Shown: positions 39,602-48,454 of the stretch, piece after piece
How positions within the stretch are numbered: the first letter of the stretch is position 1
Layout: every line of letters begins with the position of its first letter
Source: Paraglaciecola polaris LMG 21857
GTDB taxonomy: Bacteria > Pseudomonadota > Gammaproteobacteria > Enterobacterales > Alteromonadaceae
Assembly: GCF_000315055.1 (NCBI RefSeq)
Contig: NZ_BAER01000038.1
Coordinates: 28,757-92,756, forward strand
Length of the DNA: 64,000 nt
Reading direction: 5' to 3'
Made by a program: the position numbers and the translations under genes
Notes under the pieces: model-generated
Databases searched by the model: none
Told to the model about the DNA's origin: nothing
Seen by the model: the letters and a program-made list of their open reading frames with translations, nothing else

Positions 39602-40315
39602 ATGAAAGTTTCTCAAGTAACTGAAAGTTTTAACCTTGATAACGTAGTGCCATTCTTCCAGCCCATTATGGACTTGTCTAATAATCAAGTGTGGCGATAC
39701 GAATGCTTGGCTCGCCTCATTACGTTTGGCGAACGTCCTTTTATTCCCAGTGAATTTCTGTATTTAGTTGACCGCCAAGAGAGCCAATCTCAACTTACCG
39801 AAACGATTTTTAATCGCAGCGCCCAATATTTCCGCGAGCGAGATATACCTTGGAATATCAATGTTAGTTTGGCTGATATGCAAGATGAGAGTATTCACCG
39901 CTTTTTGAGTGATCAAGTACAAAACTACCCGAATCCGCGACGGGTTGCGTTAGAAGTTACCGCGCAAAATGTGCTGGCCGATACAGAGACCTTCGATGTT
40001 TTTTCGCATTTATGCAAAAAACTACGATTAAGTCTTTTTGTTGATAACGTTGAACTTGAACAGGACAGTATTGAACGCTTACTCGCCCTACCGATTAGTG
40101 CTCTGAAAATGTCGGGGCCGATGTTGGCAAGCTTAGCGCAAGACAGGCTCGCACAATCCATTGTGAAGACGCTGAGTGAGCAAGGTGAACGTAAAAATAT
40201 TGCCTTAGTCGCACAGCATCTTGAAAGTGAAGAGCAACTTGCCTTACTCAAGCAATTAAACGTGCGATATGCCCAAGGTTTCTTTTTCAGCCAACCAAAG
40301 GCACAGGCACACTAG
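39602..40315 (+). CDS. stand-alone EAL-like protein, catalytically degenerate
   Basis: A 237-aa single-domain EAL protein with no membrane segment or sensor. It has ECLARL in place of EALLR and keeps the Asn of NINVS. The DDFG motif is replaced by VDNVE, KID by KMS, and the AE of the loop by AQ. These losses hit metal-binding positions, so phosphodiesterase activity is unlikely and a role as c-di-GMP binder or protein-interaction module is possible (inference). It ends convergently with the TrmB-like gene, eight bases apart. Confidence 0.85.
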   Translation: MKVSQVTESFNLDNVVPFFQPIMDLSNNQVWRYECLARLITFGERPFIPSEFLYLVDRQESQSQLTETIFNRSAQYFRERDIPWNINVSLADMQDESIHRFLSDQVQNYPNPRRVALEVTAQNVLADTETFDVFSHLCKKLRLSLFVDNVELEQDSIERLLALPISALKMSGPMLASLAQDRLAQSIVKTLSEQGERKNIALVAQHLESEEQLALLKQLNVRYAQGFFFSQPKAQAH

Positions 40316-40323
40316 CGGTTTAT

Positions 40324-41001
40324 TTACAGCTGGGCAATAACCTGCCAGCTGGGTTGACCACTAGCCCAATACTTTCGCTCAAACGGCGTAATCGCTTGCT
40401 CATTTTGATACTGATTAACCTGTGCGCTTAATCCTGCGACCTGTAAGGCGAGAGCAAATTCCTGAATATATATTTGCCAATTGCTGCGCACCTCAAGCTG
40501 CCCGCCTAATTTTATTATCTCAGCAAACGCAGGACTGGCATGCCAACGCCTTTGCACATGGGCAGATTTAGGATAAGGGTTGGGGTAAAGTAAAAAATGT
40601 TTGGTTAGGCGCCAGTTAGCTTGCACTGCCAAGCGCCAAAAGTCGTTTAAGTCAGCCCGCAGTATCAAAGCATTATTTTGCTCGAGGCTATAATGTTCAT
40701 GCTTATCAATTCGATGAGCTGATTTATCCACACCAATCACTTTTGCTTCAGGGTGTAGGTTGGCAATATGCGTGGTACTTTCGCCTACTCCACAGCAAGC
40801 GTCGAGGATTAGCGGTCCTTGCCAATCACCTAACCACGCTTGTGCTTGAGCGAATGCTTGCACGGTATGTTCCGTAAACGGCCGCTGACTCGGATGCCTG
40901 AGATGACGGTTAACCAACGCTGGGAGTTTCTCGTGAACCCCAATTTGGTTACTGTCGATATGCCGAGAGTTTCCCTCGGACATTGGATTAATATTGCTCA
41001 T
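40324..41001 (-). CDS. TrmB-like SAM-dependent methyltransferase
   Basis: A 225-aa methyltransferase related to tRNA (guanine-N7) methyltransferase TrmB. LILDACCGVGESTTHIA (about 64-80) is the SAM-binding motif, VIGVDKSAHRI follows, and LLYPNPYPKSAHVQRRWH replaces the PDPWPKKRHHKRR block of TrmB. The variant motif and shorter N-terminus suggest a paralogue rather than TrmB itself. The substrate may be tRNA but is not proven. It lies just upstream of the ABC permease start on the opposite side of the EAL gene. Confidence 0.82.
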   Translation of the reverse strand: MSNINPMSEGNSRHIDSNQIGVHEKLPALVNRHLRHPSQRPFTEHTVQAFAQAQAWLGDWQGPLILDACCGVGESTTHIANLHPEAKVIGVDKSAHRIDKHEHYSLEQNNALILRADLNDFWRLAVQANWRLTKHFLLYPNPYPKSAHVQRRWHASPAFAEIIKLGGQLEVRSNWQIYIQEFALALQVAGLSAQVNQYQNEQAITPFERKYWASGQPSWQVIAQL

Positions 41002-41019
41002 GACGCTGGTCTATTCCGT

Positions 41020-41790
41020 TTAACTTCTTATGCCTATACCGCGGTTAATAAGCGAATATGCAAAACCGAGTAAAACAACATTGAACACAACCAACAAGCC
41101 CAATGAATACAGATAATCCACGTCAGACACGCCCAAGAACCCGTAACGAAAGCCGTTTACCATATAGACTATAGGATTTATTTTACTGACCCATTGCCAA
41201 AATTCAGGCAACAATGAAAGTGAATAAAACACGCCACCTAAATAGGTTAATGGGGTCAATACAAACGTGGGTACCACACTGATATCATCAAATGACTTAG
41301 CAAAAATCGCGTTGATCAATCCTGCTGTGGCAAACAAGGTCGACGTGAGCAATAAGGTGATGATGATAATGGGAATGCTGTGCAGCGAAATGTCTACAAA
41401 CAACATGGATACACAGGTAACTATGATGCCGATTAAAATGGCTCGGGCTACACCGCCGCCAACAAAGCCAGCTATTATCACCCAGTTAGGAATGGGCGCG
41501 ACGAGCAGCTCTTCAATGTTGTGCTGAAATTTTGCACTATAAAACGACGAGGAGACATTGGAATAAGAGTTGGTGATCACCGCCATCATAATCAAGCCAG
41601 GTACAATAAATTCCATGTAGCTAAAGCCGCCCATTTGGCCAATGCGGCTGCCGATTAAATTACCAAATATGACAAAGTACAATGACATGGTAATAGCCGG
41701 TGGTACTAGGGTTTGGATCCATATGCGCAAGAAACGGGTGCATTCTTTGATCCACAGCGTTTGCAGGGCAATCATAGTGCGATTAACCAT
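41020..41790 (-). CDS. ABC-2 type transporter permease (YadH-like)
   Basis: A 256-aa inner-membrane permease with six hydrophobic segments. MEFIVPGLIMMAVITNSY and PLTYLGGVFYSLSLLP are typical of ABC-2 exporters of the YadH group. It overlaps the ATPase gene upstream by eight bases, so the two make one exporter. The substrate is unknown. In E. coli yadGH lies near panBCD, so the placement close to the pan genes is partly conserved synteny. Confidence 0.92.
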   Translation of the reverse strand: MVNRTMIALQTLWIKECTRFLRIWIQTLVPPAITMSLYFVIFGNLIGSRIGQMGGFSYMEFIVPGLIMMAVITNSYSNVSSSFYSAKFQHNIEELLVAPIPNWVIIAGFVGGGVARAILIGIIVTCVSMLFVDISLHSIPIIIITLLLTSTLFATAGLINAIFAKSFDDISVVPTFVLTPLTYLGGVFYSLSLLPEFWQWVSKINPIVYMVNGFRYGFLGVSDVDYLYSLGLLVVFNVVLLGFAYSLINRGIGIRS

Positions 41791-42748
41791 TTGCTAGCTC
41801 CTTGTTGTTCTTTTGTTCATCTTCCGCTAGCTGGGCTTCCCGGCCAGACTCAACTAAACGCACAAATAACTCTTCTAAGCGATTGGACTTATTACGCATA
41901 CTCAAGACCTGTATTTGCTGTTTTGTGAGCTGTTCGAAAACATTGTTTAGGCTTTCTTCTTTCGCCACGTCGACTTCCAAAGTGTGAGCATCGAGTAAAC
42001 GATGCTCAAATCCGCTCAAGGCGATAGTTTGATGCTCACCGGCTAAATCGAGTATGAATGTTTCAATATTCAACGTCGCTAACAGCGACTTCATACTGGT
42101 ATTTTGCACAATAATACCCTTGTCGATAATGGCAATGTTACGACAAAGCATTTCTGCTTCTTCAAGGTAATGGGTCGTCAGTATGATGGTGATCCCTTGC
42201 TCATTGATTTCCTTTAAAAAGGTCCACATTGAACGGCGAATTTCGATGTCGACGCCAGCGGTAGGCTCATCCAAAATCAGCATTCTAGGTTCGTGCATTA
42301 ATGCGCGAGCGATCATCAAACGGCGTTTCATACCGCCAGATAGATTACGTGCGGGTTGATTGCGCTTTTCCCACAGATCCAATTGTTTAAGGTATTTTTC
42401 GGCGCGCTCTTTGGCTATAGAACGCGGCACACCATAGTAACCCGCTTGATTGACTACGATTTGCAGCAAGGTTTCAAACTGATTGAAATTGAACTCTTGG
42501 GGCACCAAGCCTATGCATGACTTAGCGTCAACGGGCTGGCTATCTAATGAATATTCAAAAATTTCAGCGCTACCGGCGGTTTTATTAACCAATGAGCTAA
42601 TAATGCCAATCGTCGTCGATTTACCCGCACCGTTAGGGCCGAGCAGGGCGAAAAAATCCCCTTGTTTCACTTGTAAATTAATCCCATTAAGGGCTCGGGT
42701 GCCACCTTTGTAAACTTTGGTTAACCCTTTGATATTCAATGCATTCAT
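41783..42748 (-). CDS. ABC transporter ATP-binding protein (YadG-like)
   Basis: A 321-aa ATPase of the ABC-2 exporter type. Walker A is GPNGAGKSTT, the Q-loop is in VPQEF, the signature is LSGGMKRRLMIARAL, Walker B is LILDEPTAGVD and the switch is TTHYLEEAE. A C-terminal extension of about 90 residues follows the NBD, as in YadG. Its stop overlaps the permease start, giving translational coupling. Confidence 0.94.
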   Translation of the reverse strand: MNALNIKGLTKVYKGGTRALNGINLQVKQGDFFALLGPNGAGKSTTIGIISSLVNKTAGSAEIFEYSLDSQPVDAKSCIGLVPQEFNFNQFETLLQIVVNQAGYYGVPRSIAKERAEKYLKQLDLWEKRNQPARNLSGGMKRRLMIARALMHEPRMLILDEPTAGVDIEIRRSMWTFLKEINEQGITIILTTHYLEEAEMLCRNIAIIDKGIIVQNTSMKSLLATLNIETFILDLAGEHQTIALSGFEHRLLDAHTLEVDVAKEESLNNVFEQLTKQQIQVLSMRNKSNRLEELFVRLVESGREAQLAEDEQKNNKELANG

Positions 42749-43015
42749 GCTTGATTTCCGCGCGTTTCGTGTGAACTTAAGATGATCGTTTTTATGGTGA
42801 CTGCCAACTTAGAAAGACAAAAAGAAAAAGCGTAAAGTCGTCGGCCGAGTGTACTAACACCAAAAAATATGCATCATAACATGGCGATGAATGAATAAAA
42901 TTCAAGGTTTTTAGTTTGTTAGCAAATAGCGCGATTTACTCTGAGCCTTGCTTATCACTCAAACTTAACCGCGCTTAACTTATGACCGAAATCAAAAACA
43001 ATAAGAGAGATATCT

Positions 43016-43606
43016 ATGGCCCATATGACCCCCTTACCCAAAGACACCACACCTGAATTAGCCGACGACTTCGCCATTTTTGAGCAGATCCTTGGGTTTG
43101 TACCCAATAGCTTATTAACCATGCAGCGACGGCCAGATATTGTACGTGGTTTTGGGGTGCTCACCAAAGCGGTGATGGCCGAAGACGGAACCGTCGATTT
43201 AGGATTCAAGCGTTTGCTTGCGCATTTTTCCAGTCGCGCTGCGGGCTGCCAATACTGTGAAGCTCATTCGCTCATCGCGGCTAAAATTCACGGTGTTTCA
43301 GATGAAAAAGTCGCCGCCGTGTGGGAATACCAAACGAGCCCGCTGTACTCAGACGCAGAGCGTATCGCCCTCGATTACGCCCTCGCGGCGGGTTCTGTAC
43401 CTAATGCGGTCGACGAACCCTTAATGGCTCGCATGCGAGCCCATTGGCAAGAAGACGAAATCGTCGAAATTCTAGGGGCGATATGTTTATACGGTTTTTT
43501 AAATCGCTGGAATGACTCCATGGCCACCGACTTAGAGGCAGCACCAAAAGCGTTAGGTGAAGAAGTGCTAGCCCAAGGCGGATGGACAGGTGGCAAGCAC
43601 GTGTAA
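43016..43606 (+). CDS. carboxymuconolactone decarboxylase (AhpD-like) family protein
   Basis: A 196-aa helical protein of the CMD/AhpD family. The CxxC pair is in GCQYCEAHS (about residues 79-87), with the following histidine, as in peroxidase-related members that act as thiol oxidoreductases. VPNSLLTMQRRPDIVRGF matches the N-terminal helix of the family. A redox role is inferred from the motif. It stands alone, with a symmetrical hairpin about 150 bases downstream. Confidence 0.85.
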   Translation: MAHMTPLPKDTTPELADDFAIFEQILGFVPNSLLTMQRRPDIVRGFGVLTKAVMAEDGTVDLGFKRLLAHFSSRAAGCQYCEAHSLIAAKIHGVSDEKVAAVWEYQTSPLYSDAERIALDYALAAGSVPNAVDEPLMARMRAHWQEDEIVEILGAICLYGFLNRWNDSMATDLEAAPKALGEEVLAQGGWTGGKHV

Positions 43607-43758
43607 GGGCCAATTCGCTCATACATGGCATTTTTTTGCTGTTGATACGATAGGTTAACGCTTTTAAAGGGAACTTATTCTTGGGTGTTGGTGACGCATT
43701 AGTTGCTCAGGCTGGAAATGGTAGGTTTTTATCTAAGTTGAACGATGGATTAGCGATA

Positions 43759-43795
43759 AATAGGTCTCGCACACATCACATAGGCGAGACCTATT
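43759..43795. terminator. 12-bp perfect hairpin between convergent genes
   Basis: AATAGGTCTCGC at 43759-43770 pairs exactly with 43784-43795 around a 13-base loop. It lies between the CMD gene and the convergent end of the sortase operon. There is no clear T run, so it may be a terminator without a U tract, an RNA-stability element or another signal. Confidence 0.5.
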
Positions 43796-43846
43796 CTGAG
43801 CAATCATATTTTCGGTGCTTCCTTTGTCACTCGTAACATAAGCAGA

Positions 43847-44524
43847 TCATCCCTCAAACACACGCTGTGCACTAACTACAAAACGTAATGTCGGATTGGG
43901 TGTGAGTGAATTAAACGGATAACAGGTGAGCAAGGTCAATTGGTCCTGATTGTTAGATTCGATGATATGCATCTGGCTTTGATGTACCACAAATATGGCG
44001 GTGATGCGATACTGCCCTTGCCCTGCAAGGGTTTGTACGTCTATCACATCCCCTTTGTTAAGCTGGGCTAGCGACGCAAAATGGCTGTCTCTGTGACCCG
44101 TGAACACGCTATTGCCACCTTGAAAAGGTAACGGCGTAGCACTCATATGGCCGGGTCCGAAGGCCATCGTGCGGCCTGATGCACCAGCTAATACATACAA
44201 AGATTGCTCAGCGAATTGGATTTTGGCCACAGGATAGGTGTCAGCCCAGGGCCAAGGTTTAACCTTTTGTGCTTGTTGATACATTTCGGGGGTAGCGCCA
44301 GATGAGCGTTCTAGTGATACCTCAGCGAGTAAGACGGTTTGCCATGCACGGGCAATGAGTACCTGAGCCAGCTGGGCTTTGGCCCACAGGTAGGCACCGT
44401 GAGAAAATAGCAACCCACCACACAGTAAACAGACAAGCCAAATGGCTTTTTGATACTGGCTTGTAATGGGCGTGCTCAGGGACGGCTCGTCGCTTTTTAA
44501 ATGGATTGTTTCGCACGAGCGCAA
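43847..44524 (-). CDS. class GN (marine proteobacterial) sortase
   Basis: Transpeptidase of the dedicated proteobacterial sortase system, predicted to cleave the LPxTA signal of the neighbouring VIT/VWA protein. It has 225 aa with a membrane helix at about residues 28-48 and a periplasmic catalytic domain. His144 (TGHRDSH), Cys201 (LLTCYPF) and Arg214 (TLRFVV) form the sortase triad. The best start is a TTG at 44524, inside the 3' end of the substrate gene, giving a 28-base overlap. No in-frame ATG precedes the membrane helix, so the start is somewhat uncertain. Confidence 0.93.
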   Translation of the reverse strand: MRSCETIHLKSDEPSLSTPITSQYQKAIWLVCLLCGGLLFSHGAYLWAKAQLAQVLIARAWQTVLLAEVSLERSSGATPEMYQQAQKVKPWPWADTYPVAKIQFAEQSLYVLAGASGRTMAFGPGHMSATPLPFQGGNSVFTGHRDSHFASLAQLNKGDVIDVQTLAGQGQYRITAIFVVHQSQMHIIESNNQDQLTLLTCYPFNSLTPNPTLRFVVSAQRVFEG

Positions 44525-46752
44525 AGTGCTAGCCCCATCAGTAATAGTCCTAGCGCTATGTGCAGCGGCATATCACTAGCTGTTTGCGGTAAATTACCCG
44601 CTAACATAGCTGAGCCTGCTGGTGCGTTATGGCGAATGGGTTTGTCTTTGCTGGTTTCATGTTGAGATTTAGAGACCTGTTCATCCACTGCAATGAGGCT
44701 AGTGAACTGGCTAACAATATGGTGCTCAAGCGCTATTGCCGTGATGTTGGTTTGCCATTGCTGACGCATCTCGCTATTTTGCTCACGGCGTAATGTATTA
44801 CTCAACTGGGTGATCTTCTCTCTAGCCCATGCCACGCCTAATCCTGCGTGCGGAGCCGTTGGGGTAAGTGGCATGCGTATTGACCAAGGCAGCGAAGATT
44901 GTCGCCCTGTTACTTTGACTGCATTATCGGGTTGTTGGTTAGCCATAGCTGATTCTGTCAGCAGCACAGGCACACGATAGTGGATCACCACTGGCTGGGC
45001 AGCGTACAAGTCTGGAATGATATTGGGGTAAAATTCTGTGTTTCTGGCGAAGTCGATATGAATATCTTGCATGACTGGCATGGCTAATTTGTTAAATAGT
45101 TCCCCCATTTTTTGCTGAACCTGACTGGTGTCGCCAATATACGTAAATGTGCCGCGACCGGCTTGTGCTGCCTGAGTCATAAAATAACTGTTGGGCGCAG
45201 AGCCGATGCCAACGGTAAACAAACGGCTGTTATTCAATTCCGTCTCGATAAGGCCCATTAACGCATCTTCGTTGCTAACGCTGCCGTCGGTGATAAACAC
45301 CACTTGGCGCAGCGTTTGATTAATGGGCGTTATGCTTTCGTCATCCGTGGCTTTGTTGTTATGTAAAGCGACTGTCAAGGCGGGAGCCATCTCTGTACCG
45401 CCATCAGCCATTAATCCTGCTAGCCAGTTTTTAGCGCGCTGAATATTGGCTGCACTGGCCGGCATGGCCTTGTGCCAAAGGGAGGTGGGTTGGTCATTGA
45501 ACTCAATAATGTTCAGCTTATCATCAACATGAAGTTGGGTTAATGCAAAGCCAACGGCTTGTTTGGCTTGCACGATAGATCCCCCAGCCATTGAACCAGA
45601 TGTGTCGAGTAGAAATATCACCTCTCTTGGCACGTGTCGCTCATTTACGCTGTTTTGTATTGGCGGGGTTAGCATAACTAGCCCATAACGATATTCACCT
45701 TGAGTTTCAGTGAAATGTGCGGCACTGGGTAAATCACTCGTTGCGGGTCGCCAAGTTAAACTGAAATCTCGATTAGCGGGCTGCTTATTATTAAGGGCGA
45801 TATGAAAGCGTTTATTAGCTTCACCATTTTGCGCTGGATGTTTAGGGGTGACGATGATCTTATGATGCTCACTGACTATATCTTCAGCATTGAGGGCGAA
45901 GCCACTATCTAACTCAACGCTAATGCTGACGGGATTAGCTGGTTGGTCTACAGGGTTAGTTTGTGCACTCAATATGGCTGTGCTTGAAGCCCAGCCGTCG
46001 TGATTTACTTCAGCGACGATGGTGTTAGTGGGTGAATAACGAGGGGTTATTGTCATAGGGAAGCGCAGCGCAAATGTCTGCTCATCGAAGGCAATGACTT
46101 GTTGATATTCCATGGTGATGCTTAGGGACTCTTGGGGACCAATATTTGCTATCGCGTTGGTGAATAAATTCGGCCGATGTTGTGTTATTAAACTGGCCTT
46201 TCTGCCGTGCATTTTTGCATTGTCAAATTGAGCTTTCGCTTGTGCTTTAGGCATAATTTTACCGCTGATGACACGCTCACCTATCACCATGCTTAAATGA
46301 TCCACTGCAGCGTTTTCAGGCAATGGAAATGCATAAATGCCGTTGACCCAATCTTGACTTGGGTTATGGAAACGTTGGGTGACTTGGGTACGAGCGATCA
46401 TGCCCGTGACATGAATTTTCACCTCTGTGCCCAGCGTTGGACTTAATTGATAGCGCCGTGAGTGTTGCGCTGGGGCATTTACTCGTTCATCGATATGAGT
46501 ATTTTTTTGTGCTTGCTCAGCGGTATAAAACAAACTGCCTTGGGCAACATCATTAATGTCATCCACATATACGATTTGAGGTATGTGTCTATCGTCACTG
46601 AGGTGGTTATTTTTGAGCGAACTTTGCTGTTGTTGATGCATTTGTTCTCCGGCAATGTCAGGTTGGGTAAAATATTGGGATGCGGCACTGTGCAATACAC
46701 CCACTGTGCTAACCATTATCAATAAGCCGCTAAATTTAAGTAAAAGGGACAT
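44497..46752 (-). CDS. marine sortase target protein, VIT-VWA with LPQTA tail
   Basis: A 751-aa exported protein. After a hydrophobic N-terminus comes a VIT (inter-alpha-trypsin-like) domain (about 95-225). Next is a von Willebrand A domain with the MIDAS motif DTSGSM (about 385-560). The C-terminus has the tripartite sorting signal: LPQTA, a hydrophobic helix and basic residues (CARAKQ). It is the dedicated substrate of the adjacent sortase. The ligand is unknown. It is flanked by pdsO upstream and the sortase downstream in one operon. Confidence 0.94.
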   Translation of the reverse strand: MSLLLKFSGLLIMVSTVGVLHSAASQYFTQPDIAGEQMHQQQQSSLKNNHLSDDRHIPQIVYVDDINDVAQGSLFYTAEQAQKNTHIDERVNAPAQHSRRYQLSPTLGTEVKIHVTGMIARTQVTQRFHNPSQDWVNGIYAFPLPENAAVDHLSMVIGERVISGKIMPKAQAKAQFDNAKMHGRKASLITQHRPNLFTNAIANIGPQESLSITMEYQQVIAFDEQTFALRFPMTITPRYSPTNTIVAEVNHDGWASSTAILSAQTNPVDQPANPVSISVELDSGFALNAEDIVSEHHKIIVTPKHPAQNGEANKRFHIALNNKQPANRDFSLTWRPATSDLPSAAHFTETQGEYRYGLVMLTPPIQNSVNERHVPREVIFLLDTSGSMAGGSIVQAKQAVGFALTQLHVDDKLNIIEFNDQPTSLWHKAMPASAANIQRAKNWLAGLMADGGTEMAPALTVALHNNKATDDESITPINQTLRQVVFITDGSVSNEDALMGLIETELNNSRLFTVGIGSAPNSYFMTQAAQAGRGTFTYIGDTSQVQQKMGELFNKLAMPVMQDIHIDFARNTEFYPNIIPDLYAAQPVVIHYRVPVLLTESAMANQQPDNAVKVTGRQSSLPWSIRMPLTPTAPHAGLGVAWAREKITQLSNTLRREQNSEMRQQWQTNITAIALEHHIVSQFTSLIAVDEQVSKSQHETSKDKPIRHNAPAGSAMLAGNLPQTASDMPLHIALGLLLMGLALCARAKQSI

Positions 46753-46779
46753 TCCTGTTCTCCGATTGATGTGAAGACA

Positions 46780-47559
46780 CTAGTGAGTTACGGCAGTCAT
46801 CATGGATGGTGACTGAGATAGCGATAGCACTGCACTTATGGATACCGTTACTTTGCGAGCAAAGAACAATCCTTCTCGATCATTTTCTATCCCTGAAACC
46901 CGAGTTTCACCAAAGGACTCTGTAAGCAGTTGAGCAGGATTAACATCTTGTTTGAGCAGGTAGTTTTTAACATTGATGGCCCGTTGTTGTGACAGTGCTT
47001 GGTTATAGTCTGTATCACCACGTTCATCGGCATAGCCAGCTAGGGTAGCGTGCAACTGCGGGGACTCGCGCAGTGCTTGGGCAAACAAGTCTAATTGGCG
47101 TTGATAGTGTGGCTCTATAAGATGGGATGCCGTGCGAAATTGAATGTTACTTTCAATCGGCGCCAAGCTATTGGTGTGTTGTGCGTTGTCGTTATTTTCA
47201 GCGCTGAGCGTTGCTATGCTAACGGTTTGCTTTAGGCCCTGTTGATGCGTTCTTTGCTTAGCTGACTGCAGGGCGAGTAATTGCTGATCCTTGTCTGCTA
47301 ATTGTGACTCCGCCTGAGCCAGTGCTTTATCATTATTGACATCATTTGCTATGAATAAACCCAGTATAGCGCCTAATACGCCGCCAACAGGACCCGCGAC
47401 GGCACTGCCAAACAAGGCCCCGGAGCCAAAACCTAACATATCGTTTTGCTTGTTCTCTTTTTTTACAGCTTGAGCGACATTGGTTTCAGCCGAAGCCAAT
47501 GACGAGATGGTTTGATTCATAATGAGTGACAGGGTTAACGCAATTACGGCATATTTCAT
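46780..47559 (-). CDS. pdsO: sortase-associated OmpA family protein
   Basis: A 259-aa protein from the ATG at 47559, which has GGAG about ten bases upstream (the longer open frame is not used). A signal peptide ends near LASA. A glycine-zipper segment follows (GFGSGALFGSAVAGPVGGVL, about 42-61), then a coiled region and a C-terminal OmpA-like peptidoglycan-binding domain (LAGYADERGDTDYNQALSQQ). It matches the OmpA-like partner (PdsO) of the proteobacterial dedicated sortase system. It is the first gene of the operon. Confidence 0.9.
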   Translation of the reverse strand: MKYAVIALTLSLIMNQTISSLASAETNVAQAVKKENKQNDMLGFGSGALFGSAVAGPVGGVLGAILGLFIANDVNNDKALAQAESQLADKDQQLLALQSAKQRTHQQGLKQTVSIATLSAENNDNAQHTNSLAPIESNIQFRTASHLIEPHYQRQLDLFAQALRESPQLHATLAGYADERGDTDYNQALSQQRAINVKNYLLKQDVNPAQLLTESFGETRVSGIENDREGLFFARKVTVSISAVLSLSQSPSMMTAVTH

Positions 47560-47614
47560 CGAATACTCCAAATGAGTGAATAGTGTTGGTGTTGAGGTGA
47601 TTACACAGGACATT

Positions 47615-47676
47615 TGCGGCAAATTAATGGGTGAAAAATGGCAATCTGTGGGGCAATTGTGGCGAAAAAATGGAAT
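47615..47676. repeat. tandem imperfect repeat in the pds divergent promoter region
   Basis: Two similar units, starting at 47615 and 47649 (34 bases apart), share GGCAA, then GYGAAAAA, then ATGG and AAT in the same order. They lie between pdsO and pdsR. They could be binding sites for the response regulator. That is an inference from position and repetition only. Confidence 0.45.
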
Positions 47677-47746
47677 TTGTTGCTGGGCGTCTAAACTGCT
47701 GGTGTTTTAGGATATAGTGGCGACACATATTTAAATGAGTGTGGTT

Positions 47747-48448
47747 ATGTCTCAACGTATTGCGCTGGTGGAAGATGATCTCGCTATTCGCGAAAATTAC
47801 GCGGCAGCGCTGAAAAAACAAGGGTACGACGTTATTTGTTATCCTAATCGGCATCAAGCAGAGTTAGGTTTCGCTCAGCGTTTGCCTGATCTGGCAATCA
47901 TTGATATTGGTTTGCAGGATGAAATAGATGGCGGCTTTATGGTGTGCCAGCAGTTGCGTAGTTTATCAAAAACCTTGCCGATTATTTTTTTTACCGCCCG
48001 GGATAACGATTACGACACGATTTGTGGTCTGCGAATGGGGGCTGATGATTATCTAACCAAAGATATCAGCTTGCCCCATTTGCTGGCGCGCATAGCGGCG
48101 TTGTTTCGCCGGGTGGCGCTGTTGAATCAACCCCAGTTATCTGAAGATCTGATTCAAACAGGGGCACTGAGCATTGACAGCAAACGTATGACAGTTAGTT
48201 GGCAAGAGCAGGATATCGAACTAACGGTAACCGAGTTTTGGATGCTGCATGCCATCGCAAAGTACGCTGGGCACGTGAAAAGCCGCCAGCAGTTAATGGA
48301 TGAGTCAAAAATGGTAGTGGATGACAGCACTATTACTTCGCATATCAAGCGCATCCGTAAGAAGTTTCAGCAAGTAGACAGTCAATTCGATCGCATCGAA
48401 ACCGTTTATGGGATGGGCTATCGCTGGAAAAATGGCGTTGAAAAATAA
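47747..48448 (+). CDS. pdsR: dedicated sortase system response regulator
   Basis: OmpR/PhoB-type response regulator of 233 aa. The receiver domain has the acidic pair in VEDD, the phospho-acceptor Asp53 (IIDIGL) and the conserved Lys in YLTKDIS. The winged-helix output domain (about 130-230) ends with RIETVYGMGYRW. It matches PdsR of the sortase system. ATG at 47747 is preferred because MSQRIALVEDD aligns with receiver starts; an ATG 12 bases upstream is possible. Six bases separate it from the kinase gene. Confidence 0.93.
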   Translation: MSQRIALVEDDLAIRENYAAALKKQGYDVICYPNRHQAELGFAQRLPDLAIIDIGLQDEIDGGFMVCQQLRSLSKTLPIIFFTARDNDYDTICGLRMGADDYLTKDISLPHLLARIAALFRRVALLNQPQLSEDLIQTGALSIDSKRMTVSWQEQDIELTVTEFWMLHAIAKYAGHVKSRQQLMDESKMVVDDSTITSHIKRIRKKFQQVDSQFDRIETVYGMGYRWKNGVEK

Positions 48449-48454
48449 ATTACT

